Notes: generated by a model from the letters alone, not told the origin. Counted from the stretch's first letter, positions 28,572 through 37,575 are shown. The stretch is 64,000 bases of DNA from Streptococcus mitis subsp. hohhotensis (GCF_000722775.1 NZ_JPFZ01000009.1:682001-746000); one strand, 5' to 3'. Made by a program: numbers and translations.

Positions 28572-28621
28572 CCCGAGTACCTCAACAACAAAGCAAATTG
28601 ATTAAACTTAGCTGTTCTCAT
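28568..28621 (-). CDS. leuL: Leucine operon leader peptide
   Basis: A 17-codon ORF reading MRTAKFNQFALLLRYSG with three consecutive leucine codons (TTG TTG TTG) at positions 11-13. It has a good ribosome site (AAGGAG 10 nt upstream) and lies between the promoter and the attenuator. Ribosome stalling on the Leu codons when charged tRNA-Leu is scarce should favour the antiterminator. The peptide itself needs no function. Confidence 0.88.
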   Translation of the reverse strand: MRTAKFNQFALLLRYSG

Positions 28622-28657
28622 GTTTGACTTTCTCCTTCGTTTGATATCTTGTTTAAT

Positions 28658-28686
28658 ATTTTAGCATAGGCAAAAGCACTTGTCAA
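28658..28686 (-). promoter_or_regulatory. leuA operon promoter
   Basis: -35 TTGACA (28681-28686), 17-bp spacer ending TGC and -10 TAAAAT (28658-28663) on the minus strand. Confidence 0.85.
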
Positions 28687-28698
28687 GAAAAAATCAAA

Positions 28699-28713
28699 TA
28701 TTTTCTGAAAATT
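28699..28713. promoter_or_regulatory. CodY box upstream of leuA
   Basis: TATTTTCTGAAAATT matches the CodY operator AATTTTCWGAAAATT at 14 of 15 positions and lies 12 bp upstream of the -35 box. CodY, activated by branched-chain amino acids, represses these genes in streptococci. Confidence 0.82.
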
Positions 28714-28758
28714 TCTTCAGTATAGAATATTTAGCTAATTGAAAATTATTGAAATGTT

Positions 28759-29415
28759 TCATTTTTTAGAAGTTAAATTCCAACTTTTTTCTATCAATTC
28801 CAGTACCATTTCATCTGACAAAGTATCATCAAAAGCCACACTAATCCAGTAGCGTTTGTTCATATGAAAGGCTGGATAAATTCCCTTTTTTGAAAGTAAG
28901 TCAGCTACTTGGTCATGCTTGAGGTTGACTGCTTCCACTAATCCTTCTCTACCCTTTTCCAGCTTATCCCAAGAGATTCTCATCAAGACGGCATACCACT
29001 TTTTATTACTTTCATGTCTTAACACTGCCGTATCAGGCGATTTCTCCCACATATACTCCAACTGATTTCCATACTTTTCCTGAACTTGAATCATGATTCG
29101 CTTAGTCTGAGGACAGATAAAATCCTGTATCTCAAAACAAGCCTTCCGAATCTGGTAGAGAATCTCCAGACAAGCCTCACGGACACTTGCAACAAAACTT
29201 CCTGTCATACTTTCCATATGAACTTGAGGATAGAGGTCGCCCATTTCCTGATCAAAGACCTGAAAATTCACATTATCAGCAGTGATGGACACAGTCATGA
29301 CAAAATCACCCTGCAAAATCATGCAGCTATAAGTCCAAACTCCACTACTTTCTACAAAACCATAGGCACGAGCCTTTTCTTGATTAAACTGATAGGATTT
29401 AAAAATTTCAAACAT
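28759..29415 (-). CDS. MmcQ/YjbR-family protein with N-terminal extension
   Basis: A 218-residue protein. The C-terminal ~115 residues carry YjbR/MmcQ marks (YMWEKSPDTAVLRH, KKWYAVLMRISWDKL, NLKHD, AFHMNKRYWISVAFD), a CyaY-like fold seen in DNA-binding-like proteins of unclear role. The first ~95 residues (MFEIFKSYQF..., including a QVFDQEMGDLYPQVH segment) are a second, unassigned domain common in streptococcal versions. It follows cutC by 43 nt, with a hairpin in the gap. No clear ribosome site precedes ATG 29415. Function unknown. Confidence 0.8.
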   Translation of the reverse strand: MFEIFKSYQFNQEKARAYGFVESSGVWTYSCMILQGDFVMTVSITADNVNFQVFDQEMGDLYPQVHMESMTGSFVASVREACLEILYQIRKACFEIQDFICPQTKRIMIQVQEKYGNQLEYMWEKSPDTAVLRHESNKKWYAVLMRISWDKLEKGREGLVEAVNLKHDQVADLLSKKGIYPAFHMNKRYWISVAFDDTLSDEMVLELIEKSWNLTSKK

Positions 29416-29422
29416 AAGTTAA

Positions 29423-29446
29423 AACTGCTACCCAAAGCTAGCAGTT
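29423..29446 (-). terminator. Hairpin between cutC and the yjbR-like gene
   Basis: AACTGCTA-GCTTTGGG-TAGCAGTT is a perfect 8-bp stem followed by TTAAC on the minus strand. The U-tract is short, so it may be a partial terminator that lowers expression of the next gene. Confidence 0.45.
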
Positions 29447-29458
29447 CCTTTCTATTTT

Positions 29459-30091
29459 TTAAAAGACAACCTTGGTTCCATGCAATTGTGTCACGCCCAG
29501 CTGGTCAATAAAGGTTTGACGGTTGTCAAGGTCAATCCCCCCACCTGGTAGAATTTCAATTTTACCTTTAACGTGCTCCAAAATTCTGTGATAGTGAGCA
29601 AAACGTTTGTCTAGTGAATCGCCAGATACACCCGCACGAGTTAAGATACGAGTGACTCCAGCTTGGCTGAGCCAGTCAATCGCTTCTAGTTGATCTTCAT
29701 CGCTCAATTCATCAAAGGCCATGTGGAAGACAATTTCCATTCCTTTTGATGCAGCAATTAACTTTTCAAGATTAGGTTTATCCAACTTCTTCTCAGCAGT
29801 TAAGGCTCCAAATACAACTCCTTGACTTCCAGCCTGAGCAGTCAATCGAATGTCTTCTAGCATGATTGCAATTTCTAGTTCATTATAGACAAAGTCGCCA
29901 CCACGTGGACGAATCATGGTCATAATGGTTGTATCGTAGTTAGCTGCCAATTCAACCGCTGCCTTGGTTACTCCATAGCTTGGTGTTGTTCCTCCCACTG
30001 CTAGATTATCACAGAGTTCGATTCGACGAGCTCCAGCCTCCATCGCTTTTTCAAGCAAGGTCACATTTTCAGCACAAAATTCGTAAATCAT
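29459..30091 (-). CDS. cutC: CutC-family protein
   Basis: A TIM-barrel protein of 210 residues, the short streptococcal length. Motifs are EFCAENV at the start, ARRIELCDNLAVGGTTPSYG, MIRPRGGDFVYN and LPGGGI. The family was linked to copper homeostasis in E. coli and enterococci, but that role is disputed. No copper genes are nearby. It has an extended -10 promoter (TGATATAAT, 30122-30127 on the minus strand) about 31 nt upstream of the ATG. Confidence 0.9.
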   Translation of the reverse strand: MIYEFCAENVTLLEKAMEAGARRIELCDNLAVGGTTPSYGVTKAAVELAANYDTTIMTMIRPRGGDFVYNELEIAIMLEDIRLTAQAGSQGVVFGALTAEKKLDKPNLEKLIAASKGMEIVFHMAFDELSDEDQLEAIDWLSQAGVTRILTRAGVSGDSLDKRFAHYHRILEHVKGKIEILPGGGIDLDNRQTFIDQLGVTQLHGTKVVF

Positions 30092-30121
30092 TTGATTCTC
30101 CTTGAAGATTACTTTGAATTT

Positions 30122-30127
30122 ATTATA
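30122..30127 (-). promoter_or_regulatory. cutC promoter (extended -10)
   Basis: Minus strand TGATATAAT with no convincing -35; AAGGAG lies just before the cutC start. Confidence 0.6.
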
Positions 30128-30184
30128 TCATATTGTTGTGAATATGCTTTCATTTTTATCAAGGGAAATAGTTACAAATTTTAC

Positions 30185-30544
30185 TTATTCTTTGTCTGGA
30201 ATGACCTTGAAGAGATAATAAGTGATAAAGATGGTCAAGGCTCCCAGACCGATTTTGACTGGTAGGAGAGGAGCAAAATAAATAGAAATCCCCATCAAGA
30301 TGTAGATAGATACAATGATTTTTTTCTTGCGTTCACGCGCAATAGACTTAGTCTCGCGAAAATCAGCTACATATGCTTGATAGAGCTTGGTATGATAAAG
30401 CCAGTCTTCGAAACGCTTGGAACTTCTTGAGAAACAAGCAATAGACAACAAAAGAAAAGGCGTTGTAGGCAACAAGGGTAAAACAACCCCAACAATAGCC
30501 AAGGCCAGTGATAAAAAACCAATAATTAGATAAATAATACGCAT
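30185..30544 (-). CDS. DUF454 (YbaN-like) small membrane protein
   Basis: A 119-residue inner-membrane protein with the family opening: a hydrophobic helix, GVVLPLLPTTPFLLLS, then CFSRSSKRFEDWLYH, a basic loop (REXKSIARERKKK type) and two more helices. The N-terminal proline-rich turn and the cysteine-serine stretch define DUF454. Function is unknown; no operon partner is close. A BOX repeat begins 16 nt upstream of its start codon, so its promoter or leader may lie within or across that repeat. Confidence 0.85.
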   Translation of the reverse strand: MRIIYLIIGFLSLALAIVGVVLPLLPTTPFLLLSIACFSRSSKRFEDWLYHTKLYQAYVADFRETKSIARERKKKIIVSIYILMGISIYFAPLLPVKIGLGALTIFITYYLFKVIPDKE

Positions 30545-30559
30545 AACTTCTCCTAGTTA

Positions 30560-30711
30560 ATACTCTTCGAAAATCTCTTCAAACCGCATCAACGTCGCCT
30601 TACCGTAGGTATGGTTCCTGACTTCGTCAGTCTTATCTGCAACCTCAAAGCAGTGCTTTGAGCAACCTGCGGCTAGTTTCCTAGTTTGCTCTTTGATTTT
30701 CATTGAGTATA
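30560..30711 (+). repeat. BOX element 1 (boxA-B-C orientation on +)
   Basis: About 152 bp beginning ATACTCTTCGAAAATCTCTT (boxA end) and ending TTGATTTTCATTGAGTAT (boxC end), with internal CTTCGTCAG and CAAAGCAGTGCTTTG inverted repeats typical of boxB. It matches the BOX family of the pneumococcus/mitis group and lies between topA and the DUF454 gene. It can form a long stem-loop because its two ends are complementary. Confidence 0.85.
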
Positions 30712-30764
30712 AAATAATCTTCTTCTAGTTTCGCATAAAATGATGAATTTTGTCAAGTTCCAAC

Positions 30765-30795
30765 CAAAAGAGCCTGAAATTAACTTTCAGGACTC
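30765..30795 (-). terminator. topA terminator
   Basis: GAG-T-CCTGAAA pairs with TTTCAGG-CTC around GTTAA on the minus strand, followed by TTTT, 6 nt after the topA stop. Confidence 0.82.
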
Positions 30796-30800
30796 TCCTC

Positions 30801-32888
30801 TTATTTAATCTTTTCTTCTTCGTAGTCACCCTTGCTACAAACAACCTGCTTGCCACCACCACGGACTTTTTTCTCCATGAGGAAATTGCCACATTTTGGA
30901 CAGTCACGACCAACAGGCTTATCCCAAGAAGTAAATTCACATTCTGGATAGCGATTGCAACCATAGAAGAGGCGGTTACGCTTGGTTTTACGCTCAATAA
31001 TTTGTCCCTGATGACAACTTGGACACTCTACACCAATCTCTTTCACGATTGCTTGGGTATGACGGCAATCTGGGAAATTACTACAAGCGTAGAACTTACC
31101 AAAACGACCAAGTTTAATGACCATTGGGCTGCCACACACTTCACAATCAAATCCAGCTGGTTCATCCTTAATCTGGATTTTTTCCATTTCTTCTTCAGCC
31201 TTGGCGACTTCTTTAGAGAATGGTTTGTAAAAGGCATCAATGACACGTTGCCACTGCTCTTTTCCGACTTCGACATCATCCAGTTTTCCTTCCATTTCAG
31301 CTGTGAAGGTCACGTTTACGATATCTGGGAAATATTCAACGATGAGCTTGTTAACAATTTCTCCCAACTCTGTCGGTTCAAAGCGTTTGGTTGCAAGGCG
31401 AACATAATAACGTTTCTGAATAGTTTCAATGGTCGGTGCGTAGGTTGACGGACGTCCAACCCCATTTTCCTCCAAGGTCTTAATCAATGTCGCTTCAGAA
31501 TAACGAGCAGGTGGTTGGGTGAAATGTTGCTCTGGTTTGCTATTAACCTGCTTGACTACATCTCCAACAGCCATATCTGGTAACATCTTATTTTTATCAG
31601 AATCATTATAAATGGCAAGATAACCATCAAACTTAACCTGACTACCATTAGCAGCAAATTGAACCCCATTTTGAGACAATTTAACAGCCATCGTATCAAA
31701 GACAGCAGCTGTCATCTGACTCGCTACAAAACGATTCCAAATAAGAGTATAAAGCTTGAGCTGATCCTTGTCCAAATACTTAGCAATACTTTCAGGTGTA
31801 TTAAAGACACTAGACGGACGAATAGCCTCGTGGGCATCCTGAGCACCTGATGCATTTTTGACCTTGCTGCCATGCTTAGAATACTTACTACCAAAACGGT
31901 CCGTAATGAAACTTGCTGCTTCATTTTGCGCTACAGGACTGATACGAGTCGAATCGGTACGCATATAGGTAATCAAACCTTGAACACCAGAACCGATATT
32001 AATTCCTTCATAAAGTTGTTGGGCAACCATCATGGTTTTTCGAGTACGGAAGTTAATTTTATTGGCAGCATCCATCTGCATAGATGAAGTGGTATAGGGT
32101 AAAGGAGCATTGCGTTTGCGCTCTTTCTTATCCACCTGATCCACTGAAAAGTCTTTACTAGTCAGACGAGACAAGACTTCCTTAACCTCATCATTGCTAG
32201 TCAGTTTCAGCTTTTTACCATCCACTCCATAGAAGGAAGCCTGAAATTGCTTGGTTCCCTTTTTAAAGACACCATCAATTGTCCAATATTCTTCTGGTTG
32301 GAAGGCATTAATTTCATTCTCACGGTCAATGATTAACTTAAGCGCAATAGACTGAACGCGGCCTGCTGACAAGCCCTTCTTGACCTTTTTCCACAAAATA
32401 GGCGAAATCGAGTACCCTACCAAGCGGTCCAAGACACGGCGTGCCTGTTGGGCATCGACCAAGTCCATATCAATCTTGCGTGGCTCTTTGAAAGCATTTT
32501 TGACCGCATCCTTAGTGATTTCATTGAAGACCACACGGTTGGCATCATTTTCATCTAAATTGAGAATATGAGCCAAATGCCAAGAAATCGCTTCTCCTTC
32601 ACGGTCCGGGTCACTCGCCAGAAAGACTTTATTAGCTTTTTTAGCTTCTTTTTTCAAGTCATTGATGAGAGGACCTTTTCCTCGAATATTGATATATTGC
32701 GGTTCATAATTATTTTCAATATCGACGGACATACTGGATTTCTTCAAATCACGGATATGCCCGACACTGGCTAAAACCTTGTAGTTTCTGCCTAGATATT
32801 TTTCAATCGTCTTAGCCTTAGCAGGCGACTCCACGATTACTAGATTTTTTTTAACTATTGATTTTTTCTTTTTTGTTGCCGTAGCCAC
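30801..32888 (-). CDS. topA: DNA topoisomerase I
   Basis: Relaxes negative supercoils by type IA strand passage. I place the start at GTG 32888 (VATATKKKK), because AAAGGTG precedes it at the right distance; the TTG at 32906 is unlikely. That gives 695 residues. Domains: TOPRIM ([19 protein letters not shown], then [12 protein letters not shown]), the central gyrase-like core with catalytic Tyr in [10 protein letters not shown], and three C-terminal four-cysteine zinc ribbons (CEVCG, CPSCH and CPKCG types). It is monocistronic behind dprA, separated by a BOX element. Confidence 0.96.
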   Translation of the reverse strand: MATATKKKKSIVKKNLVIVESPAKAKTIEKYLGRNYKVLASVGHIRDLKKSSMSVDIENNYEPQYINIRGKGPLINDLKKEAKKANKVFLASDPDREGEAISWHLAHILNLDENDANRVVFNEITKDAVKNAFKEPRKIDMDLVDAQQARRVLDRLVGYSISPILWKKVKKGLSAGRVQSIALKLIIDRENEINAFQPEEYWTIDGVFKKGTKQFQASFYGVDGKKLKLTSNDEVKEVLSRLTSKDFSVDQVDKKERKRNAPLPYTTSSMQMDAANKINFRTRKTMMVAQQLYEGINIGSGVQGLITYMRTDSTRISPVAQNEAASFITDRFGSKYSKHGSKVKNASGAQDAHEAIRPSSVFNTPESIAKYLDKDQLKLYTLIWNRFVASQMTAAVFDTMAVKLSQNGVQFAANGSQVKFDGYLAIYNDSDKNKMLPDMAVGDVVKQVNSKPEQHFTQPPARYSEATLIKTLEENGVGRPSTYAPTIETIQKRYYVRLATKRFEPTELGEIVNKLIVEYFPDIVNVTFTAEMEGKLDDVEVGKEQWQRVIDAFYKPFSKEVAKAEEEMEKIQIKDEPAGFDCEVCGSPMVIKLGRFGKFYACSNFPDCRHTQAIVKEIGVECPSCHQGQIIERKTKRNRLFYGCNRYPECEFTSWDKPVGRDCPKCGNFLMEKKVRGGGKQVVCSKGDYEEEKIK

Positions 32889-33006
32889 AGTATCACACCT
32901 TTTCAAAGTAATAAACTTTATAAAGTGTAAACCATTTTGCCATAACTGTCAAGACTTAGCTCCAATATATAGAAGAAAAGTTTGTTTAGTAAGCGGACTT
33001 TCTTCT

Positions 33007-33159
33007 TATAGTCAATGAAAATCAAAGAGCAAACTAGGAAACTAACCGCAGGTTGCTCAAAGCACTGCTTTGAGGTTGCAGATGAGACTGACGAAGTCAG
33101 TAACCATACCTACGGCAAGGTGAAGCTGACGTGGTTTGAAAAGATTTTCGAAGAGTATT
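33007..33159 (-). repeat. BOX element 2 (between dprA and topA)
   Basis: About 153 bp with the boxC end (TCAATGAAAATCAAAGAGC) at the left and the boxA end (AAGATTTTCGAAGAGTAT) at the right, so it is inverted relative to element 1. Its right edge supplies the dprA stop codon (33158-33160). It may act as the dprA 3' end structure. Confidence 0.85.
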
Positions 33160-34006
33160 AAAATTCAAATTCTGCAAGAACATCCTGCCCACTCGTGACC
33201 AATTTTGCCCCTTCTTGAATCAAATGATGGCAACCGTCTGATAGTCCATCTAAAATGCTACCAGGTATAGCAAAGACGTCACGTCCTTCTTCCATTGCTC
33301 GCTCACAGGTAATAAGGCTACCTGAGCGCATCTTAGCCTCTGCTACAATCACACCACGACAAAGTCCAGCAATGATGCGATTACGGGCAGGAAAATGAAA
33401 TTTCAGAGGTTGTTCGCCAGGTCCATATTCACTAAGAACCAGATGGTCATTGCCGATGTAGTCTTGCAAGCGTTTATTTGCTTTTGGATAAAACACATCC
33501 AGTCCTGTTCCAATCACTGAAATGGTTTTTCCACCATTCTGCAGAGCTGCCATATGAGCTGCTGTATCAATCCCCCTGGCTAATCCACTGACGATAACCA
33601 GTTCATTTTCCAATCCCTGAATGACTTTTTCAACTGACTTAACTCCCTGTTTGCTACAAGCACGACTGCCGACAACTGCTACCTTAGGGAATTTCAAGAG
33701 ATCAAGATTTCCCTTGTAAAATAAAAGTACAGGTGCATCATATATTTCACTCAAATCCCAAGGGTAACAGTCATCTAAAATAGAGAAAGATGGAAATTTT
33801 TTAAACTCCTTCTCCAAATGCGCATCGTCTATCTGAAAATAACGTTCCATAAAAACAGCTGGATTTCTGCAACCTGATATATCTGCAATATCACCCAACA
33901 AAAGCTCCTGATCAACATTTTCACCGTATTCTAGGACCTTCAAAATCTGTTGATTGCTCAAACCTGATTTTTTTAACTTATAGATTTCATAGTTTGTGAT
34001 TTTCAT
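33158..34006 (-). CDS. dprA: DNA processing protein DprA
   Basis: Binds incoming single-stranded DNA during transformation and loads RecA; in pneumococcus it also shuts off competence through ComE. I place the start at ATG 34006 (MKITNYE), since GGAG lies upstream; the in-frame ATG at 34018 is part of that ribosome site. The result, 282 residues, equals the known pneumococcal length. The extended Rossmann fold carries VVGSRACSKQG, VSGLARGIDTAAH, IGTGLDVFYPKAN and FPARNRIIAGL. A SigX cin-box lies 34 nt upstream. The stop codon lies in a BOX element edge. Confidence 0.97.
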   Translation of the reverse strand: MKITNYEIYKLKKSGLSNQQILKVLEYGENVDQELLLGDIADISGCRNPAVFMERYFQIDDAHLEKEFKKFPSFSILDDCYPWDLSEIYDAPVLLFYKGNLDLLKFPKVAVVGSRACSKQGVKSVEKVIQGLENELVIVSGLARGIDTAAHMAALQNGGKTISVIGTGLDVFYPKANKRLQDYIGNDHLVLSEYGPGEQPLKFHFPARNRIIAGLCRGVIVAEAKMRSGSLITCERAMEEGRDVFAIPGSILDGLSDGCHHLIQEGAKLVTSGQDVLAEFEF

Positions 34007-34039
34007 AAATATCTCCATTTCTTTTTCTACTCATCTATT

Positions 34040-34047
34040 TATTCGTA
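34040..34047 (-). promoter_or_regulatory. cin-box (SigX/ComX promoter) of dprA
   Basis: The minus strand reads TACGAATA, the competence-sigma -10 consensus, preceded by a T-rich stretch at the usual distance. dprA is a late competence gene, so this fits. The T-rich stretch is also the tail of the lic operon terminator. Confidence 0.85.
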
Positions 34048-34053
34048 AAAAAA

Positions 34054-34086
34054 TCAAAAAACATCCGACTATTTTAGCCAGATGTT
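34054..34086 (-). terminator. Terminator of the tarI-licC operon
   Basis: AACATC-T-GGCTA-AAA-TAGTC-G-GATGTT folds into a nearly perfect hairpin followed by TTTTTT on the minus strand, 8 nt after licC. It directly abuts the dprA cin-box region. Confidence 0.88.
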
Positions 34087-34093
34087 GGAATCT

Positions 34094-34783
34094 TTAATTT
34101 TCGTTTTTAAGAATTTCTTCTAATTTATGATAGTCTTGGACACTATCGATCTCATAGATGCTATTGCCTTCTAATTCTTCAACATAGACATCCAACTCTT
34201 TGATATTATCCTTAACCATATTATCCCAGTAGAGATCAACAAATTCGCCACTTTCATAAGCCTTGTCAATAAAGCTGACAATTTTTTCTGCAGTTGGAGC
34301 ATCCCAGAAGGATACACCACTAAGGATGCGACCTGCCTTACTATCAACAGTAATGTCTTGAACCTTATAGTCATCTCCATAGACCAAGAACCATTCGTTG
34401 GTACAATCTTCACGATAAACACTAAAATAAGTCGAACGAGTCAAATCATTGCGGAACATATTTTTAAAAAGATAATTGTCAGCATCAATAACATAGCTGT
34501 TGGCCAATTCTTCTTTTACAAGATAGAGAGAGTAAAAGTTATTGTAGTCAGCATATTTATCATTGAAAACGAGACGAACACCATATTTTTCTTTTAAGTA
34601 ATCAAATTGTTCTTTAAGGTAACCAACGATGATGATGATGTCATTAATTCCTTTTTCTTTTAAAAACTCAATTTGGTATTCAATCAAAGGTTTTTGATTA
34701 ACCTGAACCAAGGCTTTAGGGGTATTTTCAGTCATAGGACGCAAGCGAGTTCCCAATCCCGCTGCTAAGATGATGGCTTTCAC
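34094..34783 (-). CDS. licC: CTP:phosphocholine cytidylyltransferase
   Basis: Makes CDP-choline from phosphocholine and CTP, the activated donor for teichoic-acid decoration. The 229-residue protein has the nucleotidyltransferase start AIILAAGLGTRLRPMT, the KALVQVNQKPLIEYQI segment with catalytic Lys, and a D-x-D type metal site in VIDADNYLF. It is the last gene of the tarI-tarJ-licA-licB-licC operon, 11 nt after licB. Confidence 0.96.
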   Translation of the reverse strand: MKAIILAAGLGTRLRPMTENTPKALVQVNQKPLIEYQIEFLKEKGINDIIIIVGYLKEQFDYLKEKYGVRLVFNDKYADYNNFYSLYLVKEELANSYVIDADNYLFKNMFRNDLTRSTYFSVYREDCTNEWFLVYGDDYKVQDITVDSKAGRILSGVSFWDAPTAEKIVSFIDKAYESGEFVDLYWDNMVKDNIKELDVYVEELEGNSIYEIDSVQDYHKLEEILKNEN

Positions 34784-34794
34784 ACGAATCTCCT

Positions 34795-35673
34795 TTATTC
34801 TTTAATAATAATATAAACTCCAGCAATGACGACAAGTGACGTAATAATTGTCAGCATATCTAGCGGTGCACCCAAGAAAACAACTGCGAACAAGACAGTC
34901 CAAACTACATAGCTCACATTCAAGCCTGTAGCCTTGGCTGGTTGCAAGCGATTGATAGCGATATAATAAGCCAAGTAGGAAATCATATCAAAGGCTGCAA
35001 AGACAATCATAAGACCTAGTAATTGTCCATTGGCCACTTCTGCAAATGACTGATGAGAGAAGAGCACAATCACAAGATAAGACAAGAATGAAGTGACTTG
35101 ACGAATCAAGAGAGCTTCGATTTCACTCAATTCACTTTCCATGGCAAAGGAGCTAAGAACACTCTCACTTCCCCATGCAATGGCACAAACTAAAGCACAG
35201 AGAATACCAATGTAGAAGGAATTGACCTGTTCAACCTTATAGGTCTGAGCAATAATCCCTCCAATAATCAAGACAATCCCAAACACAGTATTTTTCGAAA
35301 TCTTGTGCTTCAAAAAGAAGAAAGCCAATAAAACTGAAATCGCAGGATAAATAGCCGATACAGATGAAGCTAAGGAACTTCCGATATACTTAACCGCATA
35401 AAGATTGGCCTGCATACCGATAGGGCCTGCTAGCAAGGCTCCGATGATAACACTAACATTGCGAATATTTAAGAAAATTGAGAGACGAACTTTTCCTTCT
35501 TTTACCAAGAGAAAAGCTAGTAAGATAAAGATACTCAAGAAATCGTGAGCAGCGGCCACCACAAAGGGCGACAAATCTGTAAAAATCGAAAAGATATAAG
35601 CACTAATCGTTAGACCTAAACCCCAGAAAATACCTGAGAGTAGACCAAAAGAAACTCCATTTTTATTTTTCAT
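34795..35673 (-). CDS. licB: Choline permease LicB (EamA/DMT superfamily)
   Basis: Ten-helix membrane transporter that imports choline, which mitis-group cocci cannot make. I choose ATG 35673 (MKNKNGVSFG) because GGAGG lies 5 nt upstream; the in-frame ATG at 35685 falls in that site. This gives 292 residues. Two EamA repeats of five helices are visible. The start lies inside the end of licA (overlap of about 11 bases), so translation is coupled. Confidence 0.94.
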   Translation of the reverse strand: MKNKNGVSFGLLSGIFWGLGLTISAYIFSIFTDLSPFVVAAAHDFLSIFILLAFLLVKEGKVRLSIFLNIRNVSVIIGALLAGPIGMQANLYAVKYIGSSLASSVSAIYPAISVLLAFFFLKHKISKNTVFGIVLIIGGIIAQTYKVEQVNSFYIGILCALVCAIAWGSESVLSSFAMESELSEIEALLIRQVTSFLSYLVIVLFSHQSFAEVANGQLLGLMIVFAAFDMISYLAYYIAINRLQPAKATGLNVSYVVWTVLFAVVFLGAPLDMLTIITSLVVIAGVYIIIKE

Positions 35674-36532
35674 CAGAACCTCCATAATATGACAAACCTT
35701 TAACAGCTCTTTGGTAACGACTCACACCATAGTCACCAAAATCTGCACCTTGCTCTTCTTTGTAGACTGTCCATAGACTCCAAATAGCATCTTGCAAAAT
35801 TTTATAGATGGCAATCTTTTCACGAGAGACAGGTGTTTGCTCACTCTCATAGTGAGACAAGAAGGCTTCTTCCTCTTGACGAGTGAATTCAGACTCTAAA
35901 AAGAGAGCAGCCAAATCCCACATTGGATCGTTCATTGATGAATATTCCCAGTCAATCAGATAAAGTCGTCCTTGAGGTGATTCGATAAAGTTTTCAGGGA
36001 CCAAATCGATATGACAAGATTTTCTGTCAACACCTAAGTCAGCCAGTCTTTTCTCTAAGGAGAAGACTTCTTCTCGAACCGCTTCATAGTTAGCATAAGG
36101 GATTTTTTCTTCAATTAAGGATTCGTATTTTTTGATTTCTTCAAAAGGAGCAAATTCTCCCCTTAATTCCTTACCAGAGGCATGAATCGTTTGTAAAATT
36201 GGAGCAATTTTATCAAACTTGGTCTTGATTGACGTTGAATCCAGCGTAATCGCAGATTCGATATACTCATTTACTTTGATACCAGCTTCAATATCAAAAA
36301 GATAATTTTTTACATCTAGGTCTAAATCCTTCAGTAGTTCAAGATTGTACTTTTCATCTTGACGATTGATCAGCTTTTCTGTCCCTTTACCAAAGAACTT
36401 AACAATGTATTGCTTATTTGTTGTTTTGACCAAATAGTTTTGATTGGTCATTCCCCCCAGTTGTTCAACACTGAGGACTTCCTCTTCTTCACTAAGTAGG
36501 GAAGAAATTTTCTCTTTAATGATTTTCTCCAC
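35663..36532 (-). CDS. licA: Choline kinase LicA
   Basis: Phosphorylates imported choline to phosphocholine with ATP. The 289-residue protein starts at GTG 36532, preceded by GGAGG. The aminoglycoside-phosphotransferase-like fold shows an N-lobe GGMTNQNYLVK, the Brenner motif CHIDLVPENFI with catalytic Asp, and LIDWEYSSMNDPMWDLA with the metal-binding Asp. It is the third gene of the operon, 16 nt after tarJ; also called pck in pneumococcus. Confidence 0.96.
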   Translation of the reverse strand: MEKIIKEKISSLLSEEEEVLSVEQLGGMTNQNYLVKTTNKQYIVKFFGKGTEKLINRQDEKYNLELLKDLDLDVKNYLFDIEAGIKVNEYIESAITLDSTSIKTKFDKIAPILQTIHASGKELRGEFAPFEEIKKYESLIEEKIPYANYEAVREEVFSLEKRLADLGVDRKSCHIDLVPENFIESPQGRLYLIDWEYSSMNDPMWDLAALFLESEFTRQEEEAFLSHYESEQTPVSREKIAIYKILQDAIWSLWTVYKEEQGADFGDYGVSRYQRAVKGLSYYGGSDEK

Positions 36533-36548
36533 AATTAACCTCCAGCAC

Positions 36549-37571
36549 TTATACTTCCCACTTAAACACGGTTTTAAAGGCTGTGTTTAAATCGGTTGCA
36601 AAGACACGGTGAATATCTTTAATTTCTCTTACAGGTTCTTCTAGATAAAGGATATTTTTAAGACGATTGGCAAATTTCTTGACTTCCATCATTTGGATGG
36701 CATTTTCAAAATCGATGCGACCAGAACGAGAAGATCCAACTAAGAGCAAGCCTTTTTCTAAAGTATCGCGTGTATTGAGATTGACTTTATATTCGCTAAC
36801 GCCCATCATGAGAATCGTTCCCTGAGGACGAATATAGCGAATCAAGTCATTAATAGCTGGTCCAGTACCATCACCACCACAACACTCAAAAGCATGGTCA
36901 AAGGCCAAATCTTCGGGAATATTATCAGTGATATAGCATTCTTTTGCAAAAGAGAAAAGTTCCAATTTTTCCCAATGACGACCAATAACCACAATCTCTG
37001 CTTCTGGCAAAGTATAGTTGATAATATTGGCAACCACAAATGCTAAACTTCCATCTCCGATAACGGCGATTCGGTCCCGCTTGCTATGAGCAAGAGTCAA
37101 TAGACGATTCATAGCGTGCATGCCAACACTGACAAACTCTGTAATGGCTGCAACCGTATCTTCGATAGCATCATAAGCCACCACACGGTCTTTAGGGAGA
37201 GAAACAAACTCTCTCATAAAGCCATCAAATCCACTAGACAAGAAATGGGTCCCTGTCATGTAGTTCTCATAGAATTCTTCATCACTCTGCATAGGAGGCT
37301 GATTAGGAATCATGACAACTTTTTGCCCAACCTCATAGGTTCCTGTAGGGTCAGAAATAACGGTTCCACATGACTCGTGAATCATTGCCATTGGAAGTTT
37401 TTTATTCAAAACCTTGGGATCACGTTTCCCTTGGTAGTAACGCTGATCCGCATGACAGACCGCCATATAATTAGGACGGATAAGGATATGATTCTCTTGG
37501 TCAATAGCCTCTTCCTGATATTTGACATTGATAAACTTAGGCTTAGTTAGTTGATAAATTTGATTAATCAT
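36549..37571 (-). CDS. tarJ: Ribulose-5-phosphate reductase TarJ
   Basis: NADPH-dependent alcohol dehydrogenase (MDR family) that reduces ribulose 5-phosphate to ribitol 5-phosphate for TarI. I place the start at ATG 37571 (MINQIYQL) just after the tarI stop; the upstream ATG at 37589 lies within tarI. This gives 340 residues. Zinc-ligand-type residues appear in MAVCHADQRYY and MAMIHESCG, and a Rossmann segment VIGDGSLAFVVANII. It acts with TarI to make CDP-ribitol for the repeating unit of teichoic acid. Confidence 0.93.
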   Translation of the reverse strand: MINQIYQLTKPKFINVKYQEEAIDQENHILIRPNYMAVCHADQRYYQGKRDPKVLNKKLPMAMIHESCGTVISDPTGTYEVGQKVVMIPNQPPMQSDEEFYENYMTGTHFLSSGFDGFMREFVSLPKDRVVAYDAIEDTVAAITEFVSVGMHAMNRLLTLAHSKRDRIAVIGDGSLAFVVANIINYTLPEAEIVVIGRHWEKLELFSFAKECYITDNIPEDLAFDHAFECCGGDGTGPAINDLIRYIRPQGTILMMGVSEYKVNLNTRDTLEKGLLLVGSSRSGRIDFENAIQMMEVKKFANRLKNILYLEEPVREIKDIHRVFATDLNTAFKTVFKWEV

Positions 37572-37575
37572 TTTA

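Noticed and set aside
28484-28621. T-box leader of the leucine operon
   Set aside because: No AGGGUGGNACCGCG-type T-box sequence and no specifier stem; a Leu-rich leader peptide and attenuator explain the region.
30560-33159. Repeats that might suggest a CRISPR array
   Set aside because: They are single, distant BOX copies of about 150 bp in opposite orientations, with no regular spacers or cas genes.
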